Shown in pieces: positions 32,019-38,506 of a stretch of DNA of 64,000 nt. Under the pieces are notes generated by a model. It searched no databases. It saw nothing but the letters and a program-made list of their open reading frames with translations, and was not told where the DNA came from. The first letter of the stretch is position 1. Each line of letters begins with the position of its first letter. The position numbers and the translations under genes are program-made. Source of the DNA: Chryseobacterium sp. BLS98 (GTDB lineage Bacteria; Bacteroidota; Bacteroidia; Flavobacteriales; Weeksellaceae); contig NZ_LFNF01000001.1 in NCBI RefSeq assembly GCF_001045445.1, positions 434,001-498,000 of the forward strand. The letters are read 5' to 3'.

Positions 32019-32139
32019 TAGCTCGTTTAGAATAATGTAGACGCTAATGGATATAAGATAGCAAAGACAAAGCACAGCTGTCACTGCACAGAATCCTTGT
32101 TGTCCTAAGCTTTATTCCACGAAAGCATCAAACGTTCAT

Positions 32140-32300
32140 CCTCCGGCAGGTCTTCTGACTTACTCCGTTTTTGAAATCCTTCCCATTAAAAAACAGTGGA
32201 TATATTCTTCAAAAACTTTGATGTGGAGCTTACAGCAGCGGGTCTGTTCCGGATTTTCACCGGATTCCCTTTTAAGTGCTTTTTACAGCGCACCAGATTG
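32140..32300 (-). ncRNA. Cobalamin riboswitch
   Basis: Minus-strand leader with the conserved core GGGAATCCGGTGAAAATCCG (32270-32251), then ACAGACCCGCTGCTGTAA, and the B12 box AGTCAGAAGACCTGCC (32160-32145). These elements have the order and spacing of the AdoCbl/MeCbl aptamer. It lies about 120 nt upstream of btuB. Binding of cobalamin is expected to repress the operon. Confidence 0.95.
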
Positions 32301-32303
32301 CGG

Positions 32304-32333
32304 CAAAGATAGAAAATTCTTCACAGAATCAAA
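32304..32333 (-). promoter_or_regulatory. Promoter of the B12 operon
   Basis: On the minus strand TTTG (32333-32330), an 18-bp spacer and TATCTTTG (32311-32304). Transcription would start at the 5' boundary of the aptamer, as expected. Confidence 0.75.
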
Positions 32334-32410
32334 ATCGATTCAACAAAATGATTTTCAGCAACAAAACCCGGCGACTTCATAATCTCAGTCGCTGGGTTGG
32401 CTGGTTAAAT

Positions 32411-32435
32411 GGTGGCTTCGAGAGCCTCAGCCACC
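32411..32435. repeat. 25-bp repeat element, copy A
   Basis: GGTGGCT ... AGCCACC hairpin unit with internal TCGAGAGCCTC. The whole 25 bp recurs in exact inverted orientation at 32533-32557. It looks like an interspersed repeat of REP/BIME type. Confidence 0.7.
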
Positions 32436-32532
32436 AAACGGAAGCTATTCAATCTTAAAAATAACTATTAAACCTTAAGGATAATAAAAAAACAATATTT
32501 CAAATTATACATATAGTTGTTTTTCCGGCAAT

Positions 32533-32557
32533 GGTGGCTGAGGCTCTCGAAGCCACC
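32533..32557. repeat. 25-bp repeat element, copy B (inverted)
   Basis: Exact reverse complement of copy A. The flanks extend the hairpin to ATGGTGGCT/AGCCACCAT (32531-32559). It lies 5 bp past the stop of the minus-strand gene that ends at 32563, so it may also act as a transcript end or stabiliser. Confidence 0.7.
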
Positions 32558-32562
32558 ATTTC

Positions 32563-33519
32563 TTAAATTCCAAAATTGATAAAGATGCTGAACCTGGATT
32601 TAGCTTCAATGTCACCACCGGCCAGATGGGAATAAACAGGAAGCATTACTTCGCTCCCCAGACTGAATTTTTTATAGGATGCCTCAAAACCGAGCTTTCC
32701 ATATAAAGCGCTTCCTGCAGTATTAGGCAAAGCTTCATCAAACTGTTTATTCTGGTCATACACTTCACCCTGAAGTCCGGCTTTGGCAGAGAAAATAGTG
32801 TTTTTATTTCCTGTCAGCTGGTAAAAACCTGTTGCCGCATAATTCCATTGGTTTCCAAACCGGTAATTTTTTTTGTTTTCGGTTTTTATGGTATAATCCG
32901 TATTGACCAGTACAGCCAGTTTGTTTTTTTGAAATTTATAGTTCAAAGCAGCCTGATAATCCCAGCTTCCCGTTCCCAGCTGAAAACTTGGATTGACTCC
33001 GGAAGCCCCTTTCTCATCGAATTTTCCCAAAGGGACCTTCACTCCGAAACCGCCATTAAGCTGATGAAAATTATCTTTAGAATTAATAATCCGGTAAATT
33101 CCCATCAGGTTCAGATCTCCAATACCACTGATATTGACATCACCCTGCATTGTTCTTTTCTCATGAAAATGAAATGGCAGACTGGCGTAGACACTCAATC
33201 TTTCAGTCAATGGAATTTTGCCCCAAACCTGTAGGGTATTGAAGTACTGATCCTGTGTATGATCTTTTACAAAAAGGTTTTCCTTGGCTTTATAGTGCTG
33301 TGCAAAATACTTGATCCCGATAAACTGGGGGTTCAGTAAAGATTCAAAACCGGAGGAACCGTTTCCTGCTGCACATCCGCAGGCATCACAGTCTTCCAGC
33401 ATAGTTCTGTTAATGTTGGGTGCAACGTAAAGGCTGTCATTGATTGTTTTAGCCTGACAGACAGCTAATAAAGTTAAACTTAGTATAACAAGTATTTTTT
33501 TCAGGTTCATCATGCTCAT
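32563..33519 (-). CDS. Outer-membrane porin-like protein of the MbnP/MbnH operon
   Basis: A protein of 318 residues with a signal peptide (cleavage near CQAK). The N-terminal mature segment is unusual, with LEDCDACGCAAGNGSSGFESLLNPQFIG (about 42-69): four cysteines in eight residues, a plausible metal site. Alternating beta strands follow (RLSVYASLPFHFHEKR, GIGDLNLMGIYRI, NGGFGVKVPLGKF) and a terminal Phe-containing strand (RFSIFINFGI). This predicts a beta-barrel of the transporter/MetA-pathway-of-phenol-like type. It overlaps the MbnH gene by ATGA and is the last gene of the operon. A role in moving copper or the modified MbnP partner across the outer membrane is inference. Confidence 0.75.
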   Translation of the reverse strand: MSMMNLKKILVILSLTLLAVCQAKTINDSLYVAPNINRTMLEDCDACGCAAGNGSSGFESLLNPQFIGIKYFAQHYKAKENLFVKDHTQDQYFNTLQVWGKIPLTERLSVYASLPFHFHEKRTMQGDVNISGIGDLNLMGIYRIINSKDNFHQLNGGFGVKVPLGKFDEKGASGVNPSFQLGTGSWDYQAALNYKFQKNKLAVLVNTDYTIKTENKKNYRFGNQWNYAATGFYQLTGNKNTIFSAKAGLQGEVYDQNKQFDEALPNTAGSALYGKLGFEASYKKFSLGSEVMLPVYSHLAGGDIEAKSRFSIFINFGI

Positions 33520-34571
33520 TCTGCAAATTTTGGATTAGAAATAAAGTTTTTATCGGATAAGGTTTTCAGGAAAGCAATGATAAACTGCTTTTCCTGAGTA
33601 TTCATTGCAATTCCGACATGTCCGTTCTGCTTCAGCTGCGGATCCAGATTGGGATTATCTTCCACATTATCTGAATAGAAATTAAGAACTGCTTCGAGGG
33701 TATAAAATCTTCCGTCGTGCATGTACGGAGCTGTATATTCTATATTTCTCAGGCTTGGCACACGAAATTTCATCCAGTCATTCTGATCAAGGGTTACACG
33801 GTAACGCCCCGCATCTTTAAACTGGGTATTGTAATACATTCCTGTGTTCCTGAAACTCTCATCGGTAAATAATTCCCCGCTGTGACAAGAGGAACATTTC
33901 TGCTGAAAGAGAGCCATTCCCTGGGATTCTTCCGAAGTAAACATTTCTTTTCCCTGTCTGAACCTGTCGTACCTGGAATCTGCAGAAATCATACTTACCA
34001 TGAATTGTGACAGGGCTTTCAGTACTCTTTCTCCTGTTATATTTTCGTCACCATAAGCCGCTGCAAAAAGCTTTTTATACTTCTGATCTGCTTTCAGCTT
34101 TGAAATGATTTCGGGCATTGAGCTGTCCATTTCATTCACGTCTGTGATTGGGCTGATGGGCTGTTCATTCAGGTTATGGATCACGCCGTCCCACATATAC
34201 CTTTTCAGGAATGCCATGTTTTGAATGGGCGGTGCATTACGGATTCCAATCCTGTCATCAACTCCGTGGCTTACGGTATGACCATGATGGGTAAAAGCAT
34301 TTTCCTGAATATGACAGAAGCCGCATGAGATGGTATTATTCCTGGAAAGTCTTCCTTCATAGAACAATTTCCGGCCGAGTTCCACTCCATTTTTGGTTAT
34401 GGGATTACCGGAAGTATCAAAAGTCATTTCAGGGAAATATGAGGGAAAACTGAGGGAATAGGCCTCATCTTTTTCCAGTGGCTGGATGACCTCATCTGAA
34501 CAGGACAGGCAGGCCCAAATGGGAATGACAGCCAGCACTATTTTTAATATAATCCTAGTCATTGTGAACAT
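33516..34571 (-). CDS. mbnH: Di-heme cytochrome c peroxidase, MbnH-like
   Basis: A protein of 351 residues of the bacterial cytochrome c peroxidase/MauG superfamily with two covalent heme sites, CGFCH (83-87) and CSSCH (226-230). The N terminus has a hydrophobic segment ending in WACLSC, so it is probably a lipoprotein. Conserved LGRKLFYEGRLSRNNTISC and AFTHHGHTVSHGVDDR surround heme 1, and APYMHDGRFYTLEAVL follows near the C terminus. MbnH enzymes oxidise a tryptophan of the partner MbnP to kynurenine using a bis-Fe(IV) state. The start overlaps the upstream mbnP-like gene by up to 17 bp. ATG at 34562 is an alternative. Confidence 0.85.
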   Translation of the reverse strand: MFTMTRIILKIVLAVIPIWACLSCSDEVIQPLEKDEAYSLSFPSYFPEMTFDTSGNPITKNGVELGRKLFYEGRLSRNNTISCGFCHIQENAFTHHGHTVSHGVDDRIGIRNAPPIQNMAFLKRYMWDGVIHNLNEQPISPITDVNEMDSSMPEIISKLKADQKYKKLFAAAYGDENITGERVLKALSQFMVSMISADSRYDRFRQGKEMFTSEESQGMALFQQKCSSCHSGELFTDESFRNTGMYYNTQFKDAGRYRVTLDQNDWMKFRVPSLRNIEYTAPYMHDGRFYTLEAVLNFYSDNVEDNPNLDPQLKQNGHVGIAMNTQEKQFIIAFLKTLSDKNFISNPKFAE

Positions 34572-35382
34572 GATCTACTTTAAACATGGCTGCAAGGTTA
34601 TTGGTAACATCCACCAGATGCTGGCCGGAGCCCATCATCATGTTATTTTCTGTAGTAAGAGAAAGAGTCTTGCTTCCGCTCAGAAATTGATTAAGATCTG
34701 CTAGAATATGGATGGATGGCTTTATCTGTGCTGTTACTCTGGCAGTTGTAGGAAGATTCAACGTAATTTCCCGGTAAAGGTCTGGGGTATTATTAGCCGT
34801 AACATTTCCCATGTTCCCGGTATGATTCATGAATTCTGTATCTGCTGCGGTATTGCCGTACTTTCCTTCCAGTTTTACAAAAACATATCCGGCTGCCCAT
34901 GACCAGGACATGCCCTTCTGTTTGGCTTTTGTCCAGAATTCTGCCTGTCCGTCCTGCCCCAGCAGGTAAGCATTCTGGCTGATTCCAAGTCCGAATTTCA
35001 CTTTCTTATAATTATTTTTAGGAATACCATTGAGATCAATGTAAACAATACCTGCAACGGCATCGGCCTGATCGATGATGAAAGCGCCTTTGTCGGGGTT
35101 GTTTTCATTATATTTGAATTCTTTTCCGCTCTCATCAATCAATGTGATATTACTGATGACATATTTCAGGGCTGAAAAGTTATGCTTCTGCCCGGCTGCT
35201 GAAGTTTGTACAGTTTGGTTTAATACAATATCCCCCAGATTATTGAATCCGTTTTCAAATTTGATCTGAAGATTACCTGTTGAAGCATCCTGTGAGTCGT
35301 TGTCATCGCTATTTTGACATGAGGATAAAGTAAATAAGCTAAAAGCAATGAAGAATAATGATAAAAATTTATAGGTTTTCAT
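34555..35382 (-). CDS. mbnP: MbnP-family copper-binding lipoprotein
   Basis: A protein of 275 residues with lipobox LSSC (Cys22). The mature domain matches the MbnP family: LQIKFENGFNNLGDIVLNQT, FSALKYVISNITLIDESGKE, KFGLGISQNAYL and the strongly conserved MSWSWAAGYVFVKLEGKY (about 158-175), with candidate modified tryptophans W160 and W162. The C terminus has NNMMMGSGQHLVDVTNN and ends in DHVHND, rich in Met and His. Family members bind copper after the partner di-heme enzyme converts a Trp to kynurenine. It is the first gene of a three-gene overlapping operon. Confidence 0.85.
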   Translation of the reverse strand: MKTYKFLSLFFIAFSLFTLSSCQNSDDNDSQDASTGNLQIKFENGFNNLGDIVLNQTVQTSAAGQKHNFSALKYVISNITLIDESGKEFKYNENNPDKGAFIIDQADAVAGIVYIDLNGIPKNNYKKVKFGLGISQNAYLLGQDGQAEFWTKAKQKGMSWSWAAGYVFVKLEGKYGNTAADTEFMNHTGNMGNVTANNTPDLYREITLNLPTTARVTAQIKPSIHILADLNQFLSGSKTLSLTTENNMMMGSGQHLVDVTNNLAAMFKVDHVHND

Positions 35383-35421
35383 TTTGATTTTTTAAATTGA
35401 ATTTTTAAAATAGAAATACTT

Positions 35422-35441
35422 TTGAATGAACTAACATTCAA
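35422..35441. promoter_or_regulatory. Palindrome upstream of mbnP
   Basis: TTGAATG (35422-35428) and CATTCAA (35435-35441) form a perfect 7-bp inverted repeat with a 6-bp centre, 40 bp before the mbnP ATG. It is a candidate operator for a dimeric regulator. Confidence 0.45.
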
Positions 35442-35449
35442 TTTATTTA

Positions 35450-35572
35450 ACCACAAAAGGCACAAAAGTTTTTTGACACTTAAGTTTTTTTAAGTGAATT
35501 GGAAAGCGGATAAAAGAACACTTAAGTTTTGAAAATCAAAGATTTTCAAATTATATGACCTTTTTTTGTGGT
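35450..35572. repeat. MITE-like intergenic element
   Basis: A roughly 123-bp unit bounded by ACCACAAAAGG (35450-35460) and its imperfect inverse CCTTTTTTTGTGGT (35559-35572). Inside are hairpins CACTTAA/TTAAGTG (35477-35496) and TTTGAAAATC/GATTTTCAAA (35528-35550). The 13-mer ACACTTAAGTTTT also occurs twice (35476-35488, 35518-35530). No coding capacity is visible. Confidence 0.5.
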
Positions 35573-35596
35573 GGCTGTAATAATTAAAAATTGAAC

Positions 35597-35965
35597 TTAA
35601 AAAACCGGTGGTTTAAAAATGTGTTTCAGAAACAGAAAAGAATAGGCTGTTTCGTAGAGAAAGTTGAAATGAAGAGAAGAAAATCTTTCTGTATTTTGAA
35701 CGGATGCAATTTCAGGAAGGGTACAGATATCAAGAATTTTCTGTCCTGAGTTCTTGGTTTTATTTAAAGGCGAAGAATCCGTATCATTTGTTTTTGCAAG
35801 CTCTTTGCTCAGGTAGCATTTACCGTTACAGTGTAGTTCCGGCTTACTTTTGTTGATGCAGAGAACGGTGGAAATATAATCATAATTTACAGCATATTCC
35901 ATCAATGGAATCAGAGGTCTGAATACCATATAAAGAGTGAGGAATATGCTGCAAACTAAGTTCAT
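35597..35965 (-). CDS. Small Cys-motif membrane protein (CxGKCYxSKELAK family), copy 1
   Basis: A protein of 122 residues with an N-terminal hydrophobic helix (about 1-22), then the segment PLMEYAVNYDYISTVLCINKSKPELHCNGKCYLSKELAK (about 20-58) with three spaced cysteines. A variable middle and a hydrophobic C terminus ending IFKPPVF follow. It is clearly paralogous to the protein at 37912-38274. Such proteins recur beside copper and heavy-metal genes in Bacteroidota, but no function is known. It is 3 bp after sod and co-transcribed with it. The Cys pattern suggests metal binding at the membrane. Confidence 0.75.
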   Translation of the reverse strand: MNLVCSIFLTLYMVFRPLIPLMEYAVNYDYISTVLCINKSKPELHCNGKCYLSKELAKTNDTDSSPLNKTKNSGQKILDICTLPEIASVQNTERFSSLHFNFLYETAYSFLFLKHIFKPPVF

Positions 35966-35968
35966 GTT

Positions 35969-36643
35969 TTATTTTTTGCTTATCGCTTCATCATATCTTC
36001 TGCTTACTTCTTTCCAGTTAAGCACATTCCAGATGGCAGTAAGATAATCTGCTCTTTTGTTCTGGTATTTCAGGTAATAAGCGTGTTCCCAAACATCAAT
36101 TCCTAAGATGGGGGTTCCTTTTTCTTCAACCACATCCATTAAAGGATTATCCTGGTTAGGTGTAGAAGACACAAAAAGTTTCCCGTTCTTATCTACAGAA
36201 AGCCATGCCCATCCTGAACCGAAACGGTCTGCACCTGCCTTGCTGATCTTTTCCTTGAATGCATCCATGCTTCCGAAAGTTTCAGTAATCGCTTTAGCCA
36301 GTTTTTCAGAAGGCTTGGTATCTTTTACAGGAGTAAGAACCGTCCAGAAAAGTTCATGGTTGTAATGTCCTCCAGCATTGTTTCTTACAGCCGGCGTAAG
36401 TTTAGAAACTCCTGAAAGGATCTGGAAAAGGGTCTGCTTCTCCTGAGGTGTACCCGCAATTGCTTTATTCAAATTGGCAGTATAAGCTGCACCATGCTTT
36501 GAATAGTGAATTTCCATAGTCTGTGCATCTATCGAACCTTCCAGTGCATTATAGGCATAAGGAAGCGGTGTTTGCTTAAACTGAGCAAAAGCGAACTGTG
36601 CTGCCAATACGGCACTTAAAGCTGCTATTTTCAAAATCTTCAT
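35969..36643 (-). CDS. Exported Fe/Mn superoxide dismutase
   Basis: Dismutates superoxide to O2 and H2O2. The 224 residues include a signal peptide (cleavage FAFA-Q, residue 20), so the enzyme acts in the periplasm. Most family members are cytosolic. Metal ligands are His46 ([12 protein letters not shown]), His96 (HYNHELFW), Asp183 and His187 ([10 protein letters not shown]). The segment GSGWAWL is typical. Metal preference (Fe, Mn or cambialistic) cannot be settled by reading. It sits between copper-related genes, which fits a periplasmic oxidative/metal-stress role. Confidence 0.93.
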   Translation of the reverse strand: MKILKIAALSAVLAAQFAFAQFKQTPLPYAYNALEGSIDAQTMEIHYSKHGAAYTANLNKAIAGTPQEKQTLFQILSGVSKLTPAVRNNAGGHYNHELFWTVLTPVKDTKPSEKLAKAITETFGSMDAFKEKISKAGADRFGSGWAWLSVDKNGKLFVSSTPNQDNPLMDVVEEKGTPILGIDVWEHAYYLKYQNKRADYLTAIWNVLNWKEVSRRYDEAISKK

Positions 36644-36830
36644 AACGTTTTGTTTTTATGGTTTAACAATATTTTTTCTTAAAAGAAGGGGAGCACGAAG
36701 ATGGAAGCACGAAGACATTTCTGTCTGAAGGTTACTCCTTCTCTGTTACGACTTCTTTTCATTCATAATTTTCATTCATTATTCCCATCATCAACTTCCA
36801 ACTTCATTCTTCCATCTTCCTTCCCTAACT

Positions 36831-37514
36831 CTATTTCAATAATTTCTTAATATCCTCGATCAATATTTCCCGGTCAGGATGATATTTCCCGGTAAGTTTA
36901 GGCGTTTTCCCTTCCGGATCTTCATAATTCAAACCTGAATAATACAGGATGGGCATATGATCCTTATTGTACCGGCAACGGATATTTCCATCCTTATCTA
37001 CCAAAGCGATCATTCCGCTGTGGTTAAGACTTTCACTGTCGTCTTCTTTATCGCCCACATAGATATTGAACTGGTCTGCCAGTTTCCCGATATAATCTCG
37101 GTTTCCTGTAAGAAAATGCCAGTCCGGGGATTTTGCTCCTACGCTTTTAGCATGCTCTTTCAATGCGGCAGGGGTATCGTTTTCCGGATCAATGCTTATA
37201 GAAATGATCCCGAACTCCGGGCTGTTTACCTCATCTTCGATAAACCTCATATTACGGTTCATCACAGGACATATGGTAGGGCATCTGCTAAAGAAAAACT
37301 CTACCAGATATACTTTCCCCAGCATATCTTTGTTAGTGATTTTTTTATTGTTCTGGTCGGTGAGCTCAAAATCGGGAACCTTCATTACAGTGTATAGGTT
37401 TTTCTTAAAATATCCCATTCCAACACCTATTCCCAGAAACAGCAGAGCAAAAATTGCAATCGGAATGATCACCTTCCTCTTTGCTCCGTTTTTGGTTTTG
37501 TTATTTTTGGGCAT
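36831..37514 (-). CDS. SCO1/SenC/PrrC-family copper chaperone
   Basis: Membrane-anchored thioredoxin-fold protein that delivers copper to the CuA site of cytochrome oxidase or acts in thiol redox. The 227 residues have one N-terminal helix (about 14-34) and the copper motif FSRCPTICPVM (Cys78, Cys82) with the distal His165 (LNHSGMIALVD). The strand ISISIDPENDTP is characteristic. Its start overlaps the upstream YHS-domain gene by 14 bp, so the two are translationally coupled. Confidence 0.93.
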   Translation of the reverse strand: MPKNNKTKNGAKRKVIIPIAIFALLFLGIGVGMGYFKKNLYTVMKVPDFELTDQNNKKITNKDMLGKVYLVEFFFSRCPTICPVMNRNMRFIEDEVNSPEFGIISISIDPENDTPAALKEHAKSVGAKSPDWHFLTGNRDYIGKLADQFNIYVGDKEDDSESLNHSGMIALVDKDGNIRCRYNKDHMPILYYSGLNYEDPEGKTPKLTGKYHPDREILIEDIKKLLK

Positions 37515-37776
37515 ATTTCTCAGGATTTTTTTTGAACTCGTCCTTACAGTAGCTACTGCAAAAACCGTACGTTTTATTTTTATAGACTGCAGTATCTTTC
37601 ATATCATCTTCCGTTTTCATGTGGCAGATCGGGTCTTCTGCGTTGGCAAATTTAATTTTCTTCACAGTGGATTTCGAAGAAGCAGTGCTCTTTTTATGCT
37701 TTACTTTAGGCGTTTCCTGGGCACATGCAAATAATGAAACTGACAGTAATGCAGTTAAAATAATTTTTGATTTCAT
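37501..37776 (-). CDS. YHS-domain lipoprotein
   Basis: A protein of 91 residues with lipobox SLFAC (Cys18), a Lys/Ser linker and a C-terminal YHS-like metal domain. The domain reads ANAEDPICHMKTEDDM, then YGFCSSYCKDEFKKNPEKY, giving Cys-His and CxxxC ligands. YHS domains bind copper or other soft metals and occur on copper ATPases. Overlap with the SCO1-like gene suggests joint work in periplasmic copper handling. Confidence 0.85.
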   Translation of the reverse strand: MKSKIILTALLSVSLFACAQETPKVKHKKSTASSKSTVKKIKFANAEDPICHMKTEDDMKDTAVYKNKTYGFCSSYCKDEFKKNPEKYAQK

Positions 37777-37911
37777 TTTAATTATAAATTGAAATTGATG
37801 GTATTATGAATATGTAAACAAATTATTAACTCAAAAAATAATACCGATTATAAAAACTTTCGATTAAACAGGGAGACATTTTTGAGAAAAAACTAAAAGA
37901 ATAGTTGAAAA

Positions 37912-38274
37912 TTATACCAAAGGAGGGTGAAATATCCGTGCAAAATATTCTGAATGATGATCATTGATATTATCTGAATATTTGATTTTTCTTTCAGGAT
38001 CAGATTCTTTCTGTCCTAAAAAAGAAAGGATATCGTGAGAAATAAATACATCCAGTCCTGCTATTTTTATTGTTTGGGAATTATTGGATTGTTTTTCCGT
38101 TTTAGCCAGCTCTTTGCTGACATAGCATTTCCCTTTACAAGTAGACTGAGGGTTATTTCTGTTCTCACAAAGGTTTTTCACAATATAATCATAATTAACC
38201 GCATAGTTGATCAATGGCAAAACCGGACGTAATGCAATGGTAAAAATGATGAATATGGAAATAAAGAATCTCAA
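37912..38274 (-). CDS. Small Cys-motif membrane protein (CxGKCYxSKELAK family), copy 2
   Basis: A protein of 120 residues. It has the N-terminal helix, then PLINYAVNYDYIVKNLCENRNNPQSTCKGKCYVSKELAKTE, and a C terminus ending IFHPPLV. The first 60 residues align with copy 1 at 35597-35965 almost position by position, including all three cysteines. The middle is divergent. It lies 135 bp upstream of the YHS-SCO1 pair, in the same orientation. Function unknown; metal association is inferred from context. Confidence 0.75.
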   Translation of the reverse strand: MRFFISIFIIFTIALRPVLPLINYAVNYDYIVKNLCENRNNPQSTCKGKCYVSKELAKTEKQSNNSQTIKIAGLDVFISHDILSFLGQKESDPERKIKYSDNINDHHSEYFARIFHPPLV

Positions 38275-38291
38275 TGATCAGTTCTGTTCTA

Positions 38292-38299
38292 CAAATATA
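38292..38299 (-). promoter_or_regulatory. -7 element for Cys-motif protein copy 2
   Basis: On the minus strand TATATTTG matches TAnnTTTG, 17 bp before the ATG. Confidence 0.45.
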
Positions 38300-38388
38300 C
38301 TACTCAAATTGGGTTTATGTATTATTTATGATGAATGTCATTGTTATTTTTGATTGAGAACCGGTGAACCAAGTTAAAAGAAAATAAA

Positions 38389-38412
38389 TCTCCGCTACAA
38401 TTATAACGGAGA
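38389..38412 (-). terminator. Likely terminator after the P-type ATPase gene
   Basis: TCTCCG and CGGAGA form a 6-bp stem (38389-38394, 38407-38412). On the minus strand it is followed by TTTATTTTCTTTT. It lies about 95 bp past the ATPase stop. Confidence 0.55.
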
Positions 38413-38506
38413 CTCTATTCTTATCTCGCTGATTAAGCAGATTTTTTTGTTTGAAACTGTATGTTTGTTTTTCATTTTACCTGCTACCTACAATCTATGA
38501 TGCAAC

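Noticed and set aside
36957..37397. 146-codon plus-strand frame opposite the SCO1-like gene
   Set aside because: The SCO1-like frame has the CxxxC and His motifs. The opposite frame has no recognisable feature.
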